NCBI RefSeq assembly: GCF_003248455.1
Contig: NZ_QFNM01000015.1
Location: 16,200-80,199 of the forward strand
Source: Brevundimonas sp.
GTDB taxonomy: Bacteria > Pseudomonadota > Alphaproteobacteria > Caulobacterales > Caulobacteraceae
DNA length: 64,000 nucleotides
Direction: 5' to 3'
This document shows, in pieces, positions 10,468-18,065 of this stretch. The notes under the pieces were generated by a model. The model was not told the DNA's origin. It saw only the letters and a program-made list of their open reading frames with translations, and made no database searches. The position numbers were made by a program, and so were the translations under genes. Within the stretch, counting starts at the first letter, position 1. Each line of letters begins with the position of its first letter.

Positions 10468-10571
10468 GAACCGTGGTCGAAAGTGGTCGGGCGGGCACCT
10501 TTAGGAAGGACGGCGCGCGGCGCAAGAGCGGATCGACGCTCGAAGGCCAGATTCCGCCCGCCCGTGTCGCC

Positions 10572-10877
10572 TCAGCCCAACAGCTGGATCAGCGCCGGCG
10601 CCGCCGTGCGGTTGAACAGCACGCTGAGGAACTGCAGCAGCAGGATCACCACGATGGGCGAGATGTCGATGCCGCCCAGGTTGGGAATGATGCGCCGGAA
10701 CGGCTCCAGCAGGGGGGCGGTGATCCGGTCCAGGAAAGTCCCGACCGAATAGACGAAGCGGTTGCGATAGTTGACCACGTCGAACGCCACCAGCCAGCTC
10801 AGAATGGCCTGGGCGATGATGAGCCAGATCATCAGACTGACGATGGTGTTGATCAACCAGACGATCGCGTAACCCAT
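10572..10877 (-). CDS. YggT family membrane protein
   Basis: Small inner-membrane protein of 101 residues with two hydrophobic segments (residues about 5-28 and 78-95) flanking a conserved loop, [29 protein letters not shown], whose pattern is diagnostic of YggT. Members are linked to osmotic-shock tolerance and, in some bacteria, to cell division or photosystem assembly. The precise role here is unknown. It is a single gene; the next features upstream are the tRNA-Ala promoter and gene on the opposite strand. Confidence 0.9.
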   Translation of the reverse strand: MGYAIVWLINTIVSLMIWLIIAQAILSWLVAFDVVNYRNRFVYSVGTFLDRITAPLLEPFRRIIPNLGGIDISPIVVILLLQFLSVLFNRTAAPALIQLLG

Positions 10878-10974
10878 GAACCCTGCCTCCTTGCCGGAAC
10901 GGCGCTTCTAGCCTGTTCGTCCCCCGCCCGACAACGCCCGTGTCGCCCCTGCGCCGATTGCGCGCACAAGCCCG

Positions 10975-11002
10975 TTGACACCACGGCCGCCCGCCTTCTA
11001 TG
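10975..11002 (+). promoter_or_regulatory. probable promoter of tRNA-Ala
   Basis: A perfect TTGACA -35 box at 10975-10980 is followed after 16 bases by TCTATG (10997-11002), which reads TCTATGTC including the next two bases. That resembles the GCTANAWC-type -10 element known for housekeeping promoters in Caulobacter. The tRNA starts 34 bases further on. The rplU promoter has the same arrangement with TATATGTC. Confidence 0.55.
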
Positions 11003-11036
11003 TCCGCCCTCGCCTGTGAACCCGATCCAGCCGGAC

Positions 11037-11112
<76 letters not shown>

Positions 11113-11223
11113 GGCGTAGAATTCTTCCAGTAAAGACAACAATTTAACGGTAGTTATGGATCTCGCTTCCGGGGTGCAAGCGGAGATCCCAGACTCTGAT
11201 AAGCGCTGGATAAGCAGGAAGCG

Positions 11224-11901
11224 ATGACGATCCTATTTGCAGCCGCACTCGAGGACGCGGCGATCCTTGGCTCAGATGGTCGGCGATCGAACCTGACAAC
11301 CGGCCAGGTCGAGTCTTTCGATAAGACGTTGCAGATCTCGTCGACTATTGCGGCGGCCAAGTTCGGCTATGGGGGACCCGAAGCCGACGTTGTGTGGGAG
11401 CGCGTAAGAGATCTACCACCTCTGGATCTTGAAGATATCGAAGGGCTATTACCCAAAATTCAGCCCTTAGGCGCCGTGGTGTACGAACAGCAGCGAGCAC
11501 TATTCGCGGCCCGCGGCCAGCCTGACTGGGGAATGACGTTGATCTTCGCTAGCTATGACGAGCGTGGCGCTGGCATTCACTGGATTGATTATCGGGATGG
11601 TGAGGGCAAGCCGAACTCGGCATGGCGTCGCAACAGCGCCACTGAGATGGTGATTGCCAAGGGGCCGCCGGGGTCAGATCGAGTTGCCATCGACGCCATG
11701 GCCAGAAGCCTACGGGACGATCCTACGCACAGCACGGTAGCACCCCGACGCTGGGCGCAAGACGTGGTCAAGGCGGCCGGATCGCTTGGCTCCACGATCG
11801 GCCCCCCGGCGTTCGTGCGTGTCATTTCTGCCGCCGGGCAAATCCACAGCACGATCACTCCACACGAGTTGGTCAGCGACCCAATCCGTTACCACCTTTA
11901 G
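11224..11901 (+). CDS. stand-alone proteasome/HslV-like Ntn hydrolase
   Basis: This 225-residue protein looks like a proteasome beta-type Ntn hydrolase without a propeptide. Met is followed directly by Thr2, which would be the N-terminal nucleophile after Met removal. The next strands read TILFAAALEDAAILGSDGRR and FDKTLQIS. In mature numbering this gives T1, D17 (in GSDGR) and K33 (in FDKT), the same catalytic triad positions as HslV and proteasome beta subunits. No HslU, Mpa/ARC or alpha-subunit partner is nearby. AGGAAG upstream of the ATG is a good ribosome site. It is the first gene of the tRNA-Ala element. The fold assignment is from motif reading and needs confirmation; substrate and activity are unknown. 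Confidence 0.6.
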   Translation: MTILFAAALEDAAILGSDGRRSNLTTGQVESFDKTLQISSTIAAAKFGYGGPEADVVWERVRDLPPLDLEDIEGLLPKIQPLGAVVYEQQRALFAARGQPDWGMTLIFASYDERGAGIHWIDYRDGEGKPNSAWRRNSATEMVIAKGPPGSDRVAIDAMARSLRDDPTHSTVAPRRWAQDVVKAAGSLGSTIGPPAFVRVISAAGQIHSTITPHELVSDPIRYHL

Positions 11902-12090
11902 TCGCGGCACCCTTGGGGGGCAGGTGGCCCCACTCGCGCGCCAGTTGGGCGGCGGGCTGTCGATCGGGAGCCGCGCTCATGGGGACATTATCGGATCCGT
12001 ACACTGCGAAGCGCGACCGGTTCGCGGGTCCTTCCCCGTCCCCTGAGCAATACGGTCGAGCTGGGCGTGTGCGTTTTCTAGTACGCGGGT

Positions 12091-12247
12091 TTACAAAACT
12101 GGTTGACGGTTGACCGAGCGGTTGACGTTTCGGATGGGAACGCCGGGAACTCTGGGAACCGAGGCGTATGGAGGCGGCGGGTCAGGACAATCTGCGGTGC
12201 CATAGTTCCCACTATTCTCTTCTTTAGTGGGAACTAGTGGGAACTAT
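12091..12247. repeat. cluster of short repeats (GGTTGAC x3, GGGAAC x6)
   Basis: The 468-bp gap between two element genes contains no convincing gene. It holds three GGTTGAC copies (12101, 12108, 12120), three GGGAAC copies at exact 9-bp spacing (12136, 12145, 12154), and one AGTTCCCACT (12204-12213) facing two direct AGTGGGAACT copies (12226-12235, 12236-12245). The last set can form a 10-bp perfect hairpin. The clustering resembles iterons or multiple operators. On the minus strand the 9-bp period also reads as repeated Val-Pro codons in an open frame of about 50 codons, so a gene remnant is another possibility. Confidence 0.5.
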
Positions 12248-12369
12248 TGTTCGGGCTAAAATCCACGCGCGATGATGCTTCGTCCCCACTTTCAGACGGC
12301 GGGATGTTTTTGTGCGTGTCTAGAAGAATTGGCATGTTCTCCTGCGTATCGGTCGGGTAAGTTTGCGGG

Positions 12370-13452
12370 ATGTCTCCCGATCCAAATCAGGTGAATCTTC
12401 CAGCTAAACTTCCTGGTCGAGGTGGAGCTTCTGTTGTCGCGCACTGGCAGCCCCTGTTGATACCCACGCAGCCTGCGCCCCGGCCAGTACCCCTGGATGT
12501 TCGTTTCGGGCTGGCGGCGGGGGCGACTAAGCGTCGAATGGAGAAGTTAAGTGCCGGCTTCAAGCCAGCCGGTCAGTTCAACCCTGCTGTGTCGGTCACT
12601 GAGTTCGGAGGCATGGAGTTGCATCAGGAGCTGGATCGACCTTGGGCATATGACGAGCTGCCAGCCATGGCTGAACGAGCTGGCGATCTACTCTCGCGAA
12701 CCGGGTTCGTTCGGGGGTGCGGTCAGCATTTCATCGGACGAGATGTAGACGGCTTGTGGTTCATCTTCGCGGACGAAGACCACGAAGTGTGGCCGGACCG
12801 CGCTTCAGAAGAGGCTCGCGTGGCCTTTGTGCTCGGCTATCCGCCAGAGTTCTTCGATTTGCCTTCAGATCTGCGCGCTGAGGCGGGCGGTCCATATGGC
12901 GCGCTTGCTTGGGCGATCGAGGCGAGCAAGGCGGCCGTTAAGGCACGGCAAATGGCGGCCATATCGCGTAGAATGACTTCACCGGGAGGAGTGCTTGCCG
13001 ATGCCTTCAAGAGCGGCGATCTCGGCGCAGCGAGCCGCCACTTAGAGTGGATGGTAACATCGGCTTCTGCCCAAGCGTGGGAGCAGGGGGCGTTCTTCCG
13101 CGCGGTCCAAGTCAGCGACATCGTGGCCGAAGATCGTAGAGACAGCCACCGAAAGGGGGCGTTCGCCTCAGCTCGATCAGTCGGCCCGAGCAACCTTGCC
13201 GAAGTGCTCCAGCGCTTCATTGCAGATCTTGAATCTGAACTCGCAGAGCCTCCATCCAATACTGACGTTGCCCGCAGGGCGTGGGAGGCAAAGACAGCAC
13301 GCGATCCTCGTTTTCACGGTGTGTCCTTGCCCGGTGAAGACGCTCTCATGCGGAAGGTCTCCAAGTTACGGAGGGCGGCGTCCCGCGCAGCGCCAGCGCC
13401 TACTGCGGATCTCGGCGCCGCCTACATTCGTCTGGTCAGCGACAATAGTTAG
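12370..13452 (+). CDS. hypothetical protein in mobile element
   Basis: No family was recognised for this 360-residue protein. It is soluble-looking, with no signal peptide or membrane segment. The N-terminal third is proline-rich. The middle has an acidic stretch around FADEDHEVWPDR and a helical, alanine-rich region from about residue 180. The C-terminal part (about 270-345) is basic and helical (DVARRAWEAKTARDPRFHG, KVSKLRRAASRA), compatible with DNA or protein binding. Codon use is less GC-biased than in core genes, consistent with its place in the tRNA-Ala element. It stands about 470 bp after the Ntn hydrolase and 85 bp before the tail-chaperone-like gene. Confidence 0.65.
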   Translation: MSPDPNQVNLPAKLPGRGGASVVAHWQPLLIPTQPAPRPVPLDVRFGLAAGATKRRMEKLSAGFKPAGQFNPAVSVTEFGGMELHQELDRPWAYDELPAMAERAGDLLSRTGFVRGCGQHFIGRDVDGLWFIFADEDHEVWPDRASEEARVAFVLGYPPEFFDLPSDLRAEAGGPYGALAWAIEASKAAVKARQMAAISRRMTSPGGVLADAFKSGDLGAASRHLEWMVTSASAQAWEQGAFFRAVQVSDIVAEDRRDSHRKGAFASARSVGPSNLAEVLQRFIADLESELAEPPSNTDVARRAWEAKTARDPRFHGVSLPGEDALMRKVSKLRRAASRAAPAPTADLGAAYIRLVSDNS

Positions 13453-13537
13453 GTGCGCCGGCCGAGGTAAGTTCCGCCGTAGTCGTCAACCGCCGTCGCT
13501 GTGATGGTCTCTCCCGCGCAGGTGAACGGAGAGCACG

Positions 13538-14212
13538 ATGAAGGCACGGCATGGGGCGTGGGAGCCAAGGTGGTACCCGATGGCGCCTGGGGTGAGGTGG
13601 CAGCTCGAAGTGCCATCTGGCCTTGTTAAGCTAAGAGTGGCGCGCCAGGTGGCGGACGCTATGCGGCGGATCCACGACCCTGCCGAGCTTCTGGCGATAG
13701 AGCAGGCCCCCGTGTCGGCTGATGGCGTCGCTGGCGACGTCGTGGGCCGCGCCTCGATCATCGCCGCCTGCTTCTACGCCCAGGCTCTTTTACGCGGCTG
13801 GGAAGGAATGGAAGACTCTGTCACCGGCCGGGCGCTGAAGTTCAACGACGCGGCCGACATCCAAAGGGCGCTGATCTACAACGAACCGGGTTCGCCACTG
13901 GTGTTGACCGCCTTCCTGGCCTGGCTGGAAAGCCGCGCTGTCGCGGGACCTGAGTACCGCGCTATGGCCAAGCCGTTGGCGGCGCGGGCTGCCGGCGAGG
14001 TCGTGGAAGTCACTTCCGAAACCTGTCGCCTGTGCTGGTCCATATTCGATAGCTCGCCGGACCTGTGGGTCGCGGGCGTGGGCTTAGACTTCCATAACGC
14101 GCTCCTCACGTTCGAAGATCGTCGGCCGGATCTGGATGGCTACGACATCGGCGCCGCCTATCTCGCGTTTGAAGCGATCGACGAAGGTCGCCGGAGCGTG
14201 GCCCATGGCTGA
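13538..14212 (+). CDS. phage tail assembly chaperone-like protein
   Basis: This 224-residue protein lies directly before, and overlaps by 8 bp, a gene that begins as a tail tape-measure protein, the position occupied by the tail assembly chaperone in long-tailed phages. The middle contains ALLRGWEGMEDSVTGRALKF followed by a run of alternating helices (ADIQRALIYNEPGSPLVLTA), matching the W-x-G ... G-x-x-L-x-F ... pattern common in such chaperones. A Cys pair (CRLC) is near residue 165. The call depends mainly on synteny. GGAGAG upstream of the ATG is a reasonable ribosome site. Confidence 0.5.
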   Translation: MKARHGAWEPRWYPMAPGVRWQLEVPSGLVKLRVARQVADAMRRIHDPAELLAIEQAPVSADGVAGDVVGRASIIAACFYAQALLRGWEGMEDSVTGRALKFNDAADIQRALIYNEPGSPLVLTAFLAWLESRAVAGPEYRAMAKPLAARAAGEVVEVTSETCRLCWSIFDSSPDLWVAGVGLDFHNALLTFEDRRPDLDGYDIGAAYLAFEAIDEGRRSVAHG

Positions 14213-15203
14213 TGGCGGCGGCATCAATCTTCGGATCGCCCTGAAGGGCGCCGACGAGGTCAAGGCGGGTCTGCGCAGCATTGGGCCAGAAGGCAGCCGA
14301 ATGGCCAGGGAACTGGATCGCTCGATGCGCCAACCCTCTCGCGCCATCAGCGCTTTGGACAATGTGGTCGCCGGCGCTCGGGGGGAGTTAGCAGCTTTCG
14401 CCGGGCCTTTGGGAGGGCTTGGCCCTGTCGGCATCGCCGCTGGCGCTGGACTGGCTGCCGCAGGTCTGGCCGCTGCTGCGGCGGCTGTGCAGTTCCGGGA
14501 GGCGGCCTCGTGGGCGGCTGGCTTGACGGATGTCGCGGATCGCATCGGCGTCTCTGTGGAGGCGCTTCAAGAGTTGCGCTACAGCGCTGATGAAGCGGGT
14601 GTTCCGATTGAAGCCATGGAGGGTGGGCTAGAGCGGTTGAACGCCAGCCTTGGCGCCCTCCTGACGGGAGTCGGGGACGGCAAGGTGAAGGCTGCTTTTG
14701 CAAAGCTCGGGATCAGCGAAGAGGATCTAAACGGTGTCGATACGGCTGCTGAGCTGCTGCCTATCGTTGCAGACCGACTGAAGGATGTTCAGACGCAGGC
14801 CGAACGCGTTCAGCTGCTGAAGCGGCTCGGTATCGCGGAGCTCGAGCCGATGTTGCGAAATGGCGGCGACGCCTTGCGCGGTTGGGCGGACGCGCGATGC
14901 CTGATCCCGGCTGATGGCTTCTACGAGTTCACCGATGCAGAGCCTGGACAGAAGCGAAAAACCAAGTGGCGGTTTACGATGACGGGCAAGGATTGGTTCT
15001 GGATTGCCGGGATCGTGAAGGATGGGGCATGGGCCATGCTGACAACTGAACCTGGGTCGGACATAGCACCGTATCATGATCGTCAGATCGTCGTGCTGGA
15101 TCAGGCGCGCGGCGTTGGCTGGTTGGACCTCCGGCGTCCGCAGCGCGAGCTGCTGGTGTCGTCGCCAGCCGGCAGGTTCAACGTGGAGAAAGCCTTCCCC
15201 TGA
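14205..15203 (+). pseudogene. chimeric ORF: tape-measure protein N-terminus fused to truncated SRAP (HMCES/YedK) C-terminus
   Basis: The 332-codon frame is a join of two unrelated genes. Residues 1 to about 226 are a phage tail tape-measure start: INLRIALKGADEVKAGLRSI, a hydrophobic Gly/Ala segment near 62-95, and helical TMP-like repeats (WAAGLTDVADRIGVSVEALQ, FAKLGISEEDL). From about residue 231 the sequence becomes SOS-response-associated peptidase: RCLIPADGFYEFTD, WFWIAGIVKDG, TTEPGSDIAPYHDRQIVVL. The SRAP half lacks its N-terminus, so the catalytic Cys2 that crosslinks abasic sites is missing. The tape measure lacks all of its long C-terminal part. The frame is intact across the junction, but neither parent function should remain. 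A deletion in a former prophage is the simplest explanation. Confidence 0.7.
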
Positions 15204-15306
15204 GCGGACGTGCTGTATGTCGGCTATGGGTGGAAAGCGGATCTAAGTGAGTGCAATGCTTCAAGCTATGCAGGCTACGCCGCTGCAACTCACTGGAGGA
15301 CCTGCC

Positions 15307-16065
15307 GTGCGGAAATACCTGATTATCGGAACTGCCGCTTTACTAGCCAACTGCGATCAAGCACCGGAAGTTTCTACGGTGGCTGCTCTACTGCGAGATG
15401 GCCTTCCGGCTGCCTGCTCACATCAGGCGACTCTGGCGGCACTCACTTCCGAAACGAGCGAATATAAGGGTGCCGTAAGCTCCATCACCTTCGCGGGGCG
15501 AGACGCGTCTCTTTCTCAAGTCACGTGCGACGCAACGATAGGGGATGCGTCGATAACCTATCAGGTCAGAGAGAACTTGGCTCTGCCGGGCACTGTCACG
15601 GTAGTCGTCACCCACCCGCCGGCTTCTTCCGTCCCTTCTCCTGCTAACAGCGCTCCACCGGCTCTGCAGCCACGCCCGACGTTGGTATCGGCGCGGGGTC
15701 ACACCTTCAACGTCCCTACCAACTATCCTGCGGCATACTCCCTCTGGCGTCAGCAGACGGCCAGCCTTCCACTTCAGGGCCGTCCTTGGGTTAGATCGCT
15801 CAGCGGGACCGCTGCGGAGGTCAGAAATGTGCGCGTGAACGGTGATGAGTATCTGTATGGGTGGGTCTGCGAGCCCCACAACTGTGGTGGGAACGAAGCC
15901 GTCCTGCTGTTGACTCGCGATCAAGGCAGAGTGGTCGGCCTCGTGCGACTCACCAATGAAAGGCGCGAAATCAACGACTATCGAGTGGGAACGCCAACTG
16001 AGCCGGAAGCCCGCTGTTTACAGTTCTTCCTTGAGGATCGTTCCGACGCCACAACGTGTTTCTGA
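15307..16065 (+). CDS. secreted protein with Ivy-like lysozyme-inhibitor domain
   Basis: The GTG at 15307 is chosen because GGAGGA ends 6 bases upstream and it places a hydrophobic signal segment (YLIIGTAALLANC) at the N-terminus; the frame is also open from an ATG-like start further up. The product has 252 residues. The C-terminal half resembles Ivy, the periplasmic inhibitor of c-type lysozyme: PWVRSLSG, then VNGDEYLYGWVCEPHNCGGN and VLLLTRDQGRVVGLVRL. In Ivy the CKPHDC loop puts its His into the lysozyme active site and is closed by a disulfide; here C188, H191 and C193 keep that pattern. The N-terminal domain (about 25-110) is unrecognised. The location in the periplasm is inferred. Confidence 0.6.
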   Translation: MRKYLIIGTAALLANCDQAPEVSTVAALLRDGLPAACSHQATLAALTSETSEYKGAVSSITFAGRDASLSQVTCDATIGDASITYQVRENLALPGTVTVVVTHPPASSVPSPANSAPPALQPRPTLVSARGHTFNVPTNYPAAYSLWRQQTASLPLQGRPWVRSLSGTAAEVRNVRVNGDEYLYGWVCEPHNCGGNEAVLLLTRDQGRVVGLVRLTNERREINDYRVGTPTEPEARCLQFFLEDRSDATTCF

Positions 16066-16227
16066 TCCGGATCAACAGTGTAGAGCAGGCGAATAGGGAC
16101 TAGCCCGGGTCGTCCGCCTTCTACCTTGTGGCCCGCCGCAGAAGGCGTTGTAGGGCCTTTACGGGTCGTTTTGCGAAATAGGCGTTCGCGTTGAAACTGG
16201 ATGTTCGGCTCGTCCAGCGCTCCCCGA

Positions 16228-16488
16228 TCAGAAGACGATATTATCGCCGAGCGCGCTTGCCACGTCTGAGATCAGGTCGGAGGGACGCAGCCCGAGCGCA
16301 TGTGCGTAGGCGACGAACTCCACGAAATCGAGCCGCCGCCCCTTCGTTTCAACCTTCGCCACGAACGAGTATGGCTTCCCCATCTTCGCCGCCAAGTCTC
16401 GCTGCGAAAGCCCGAGCGACTGACGGCGTTCTACCAAGAGGCTAACCGCCGTCTCGTAGGAGGGGGGCTGAACCCACACTCGTTGCAT
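16228..16488 (-). CDS. XRE family helix-turn-helix regulator
   Basis: Small DNA-binding protein of 86 residues. The HTH_3 domain spans about residues 16-72: ERRQSLGLSQRDLAAKMGKP forms helices 1-2 and the turn, SFVAKVETKGRRLDFVEFV the recognition helix and helix 4. It is transcribed divergently from a second, unrelated-looking HTH gene with a palindrome in the gap between them. That arrangement suggests a repressor pair controlling the element, as in phage switches, but the order of control cannot be read from the sequence. Confidence 0.85.
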   Translation of the reverse strand: MQRVWVQPPSYETAVSLLVERRQSLGLSQRDLAAKMGKPYSFVAKVETKGRRLDFVEFVAYAHALGLRPSDLISDVASALGDNIVF

Positions 16489-16491
16489 CGT

Positions 16492-16513
16492 CGCCTTCCC
16501 CTCGTGGAAGGCG
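16492..16513. promoter_or_regulatory. operator-like palindrome between divergent regulators
   Basis: CGCCTTCC (16492-16499) and GGAAGGCG (16506-16513) form a perfect 8-bp inverted repeat with a 6-bp spacer. It lies 4-25 bases upstream of the minus-strand XRE start and just before the plus-strand HTH gene. It is a natural operator candidate for one or both regulators. Confidence 0.5.
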
Positions 16514-16544
16514 TTGGCTAGAGGTCGGCGCGACTGCTTCTATC

Positions 16545-17009
16545 ATGGGAGCGTATGTGGGATTTGGAGCGAGTATGGACACGATCAAACGCAGGGGCGG
16601 CGCTAGGACTGCGCACGGGAAATCGCCGACGCCGCTGTCTGAGTTCTTGGATAGCCGGTGGTCATCGCTGGGCCTGACCAACGCCGAGGCCGCCGATCGC
16701 CTCGGCATGGGGGCACCAAACATGATCAGCATGTGGAGGACCGGACAGACGCCAGTCCCGCTCGCCCGGATCCCTGCTCTGGCAGCGTTGCTCGGTCTCG
16801 ATCCAGCGGAGCTTTATCGCCTATGGCTCGCTCAGCAGCGCGACCGGGATAAGGAAGTTCCGGCTGATTTCGTCGAACTGCTCCAGCGCAGGACCGTCTC
16901 GTCCAATGAGGCGCTGATGATCGACGCCCTACGGCTCGCCACGAAGAACGCCGACCCCGAGTTCAGCCCGGAGCAGATCGGCAGGCTGGTCGCCACGCTT
17001 CAAGGGTGA
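16545..17009 (+). CDS. helix-turn-helix transcriptional regulator
   Basis: This 154-residue protein (or 144 if the ATG at 16575 is used) has a Cro/CI-type HTH at about residues 32-80: WSSLGLTNAEAADRLGMGAP, NMISMWRTGQTPVPLARIPA and LAALLGLDPAELYRLWLAQQ. A helical C-terminal tail ends with FSPEQIGRLVATLQG. The tryptophan after the recognition helix and the following LARIPALAALLGLD pattern are common in phage-type regulators. It is divergent from the 86-aa XRE gene with an 8-bp palindrome between. Its target genes are unknown. Confidence 0.78.
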   Translation: MGAYVGFGASMDTIKRRGGARTAHGKSPTPLSEFLDSRWSSLGLTNAEAADRLGMGAPNMISMWRTGQTPVPLARIPALAALLGLDPAELYRLWLAQQRDRDKEVPADFVELLQRRTVSSNEALMIDALRLATKNADPEFSPEQIGRLVATLQG

Positions 17010-17097
17010 TGAAGATCGCCAACGTCGAGAGTGTCGAAGCCAGAACCAGCGAGTCCGTGAACAGATAAGGTCGTCCGAAATCAAGCACGGAGCGACT

Positions 17098-17388
17098 ATG
17101 ACGACCTACAACCTCATCACCATGCTCGGAGACCAGGTTTCCGGCATCGAACCGATCGTCTGTGACGTGCAGCAAGACGCCGTTGCGTATTCCTGCGGTG
17201 TCCTGACCGAACGGACGAGGGTTCATGCGGAGATGTATGCGAACCTCGGCGTTCACTGGACGATCGACGAGGGGGAACGTTCACTAGGCGATGCGACAGT
17301 TCCTGCTGATCGTAGGGTTGGCACATGGCGACTGGCCTTCGCCGGGGGTCAACCGAGGCTGGTGTGGGCCGATCACAAACGAAGCTGA
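17098..17388 (+). CDS. hypothetical protein in mobile element
   Basis: No family was recognised. The 96-residue product is soluble and lacks signal or membrane segments. GGAG lies 8 bases before the ATG, supporting translation. It is the last gene before the right attachment repeat, a position often used by cargo genes. Composition resembles the element and not the core genome. It is short enough that it could be spurious. Confidence 0.45.
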   Translation: MTTYNLITMLGDQVSGIEPIVCDVQQDAVAYSCGVLTERTRVHAEMYANLGVHWTIDEGERSLGDATVPADRRVGTWRLAFAGGQPRLVWADHKRS

Positions 17389-17473
17389 CGCTGCTACGCA
17401 CTTCTGCTACGCACACTGCAACAGGCGCTGATCTTTGGTCATTAGCTTTGAACCTTCGCTTAGCGAGGGAGTT

Positions 17474-17500
17474 TGGTGGAGCCTCCCCTCGGCTCCACCA
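17474..17500. repeat. inverted repeat at right attachment site
   Basis: TGGTGGAGCC (17474-17483) and GGCTCCACCA (17491-17500) are perfectly inverted around the 7-bp spacer TCCCCTC. Inverted core-type arms around a 6-8 bp overlap are the usual form of a tyrosine-recombinase crossover site. The left arm is absent from the tRNA copy, so it belongs to the element. Confidence 0.6.
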
Positions 17501-17505
17501 GGCGT
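17483..17505 (+). repeat. right attachment-site repeat
   Basis: Exact 23-bp copy of the tRNA-Ala 3' end plus five bases (compare 11095-11117). Only this fragment of the tRNA is duplicated, so it does not encode a second tRNA. It marks the right end of the element; core-like GC-rich sequence resumes straight after it. Confidence 0.9.
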
Positions 17506-17546
17506 TTTCTGAGCGATGGGTCAGGGGCGGGGCGGCGCGCGGCGTC

Positions 17547-17924
17547 TCAGCGCAGGGCGACGTAGCCGCGTTCGATCATGCGGCGCAGCGCCTCGTAGGC
17601 TTCGGCCAGTTCGTCGAAGGCGGTGCGGGCCCAGGTCAGGCGGGCGATCTGGTCGGGGGTCGCGGCCGAGCCGGAATGGGCCAGGCGCAGCGATTCCGCC
17701 ACCCATTTGGCGCGGGCGGCGGCGGTCATGACCGCCAGTTTTTGAAGCGAGGCGGCGTCGACCCCGGTCAAGGCCTGGCCGATCACCTCCTTGTTGGCGA
17801 CATAGGCGGCGTAGTCGATCTGCTCCAGCTGGCCGCGCAGGCGGCGCTGCTCCTGCGGGTCGGCGTCCTGCGGCTCGAAATGATCGCTGTGGCGGCGGAC
17901 GCCCGAGGTCATCTTTGTCGACAT
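17547..17924 (-). CDS. hypothetical cytoplasmic protein
   Basis: No family was recognised. The start at 17924 is chosen over the longer open frame, which runs antisense into the neighbouring dehydrogenase gene. The 125-residue product is helical and charged, without signal or membrane segments. It contains QRRLRGQLEQIDYAAYVANK and WARTAFDELAEAYEALRRMI. It is the first core gene right of the tRNA-Ala element and is divergent from the SDR gene. Confidence 0.65.
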   Translation of the reverse strand: MSTKMTSGVRRHSDHFEPQDADPQEQRRLRGQLEQIDYAAYVANKEVIGQALTGVDAASLQKLAVMTAAARAKWVAESLRLAHSGSAATPDQIARLTWARTAFDELAEAYEALRRMIERGYVALR

Positions 17925-18065
17925 GGGGCTAGGCCCTCCCCGGCCTGTCCCGGCGGCCGTCGCGGGCCGCTCGGGGACAAGGGTTGCGCCGCATCGGTTA
18001 ACGCGCCGTTGCCTCGGCGGGGCGGGCGCCCGATATCGGGATCGCCTTCTTGTTCGGAGACGACG

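Noticed and set aside
15207..15240. Short stretch resembling a widespread alphaproteobacterial intergenic fragment (ATGTCGGCTATGGGTGGAAA)
   Set aside because: I could not find a second copy in this window and the resemblance is from memory only, so it is not reported as a repeat.
11113..17482. CRISPR array or restriction-modification genes in the accessory element
   Set aside because: No regularly spaced direct repeats of CRISPR length and no methyltransferase or endonuclease motifs were found; the repeats at 12.1-12.2 kb are too short and irregular.
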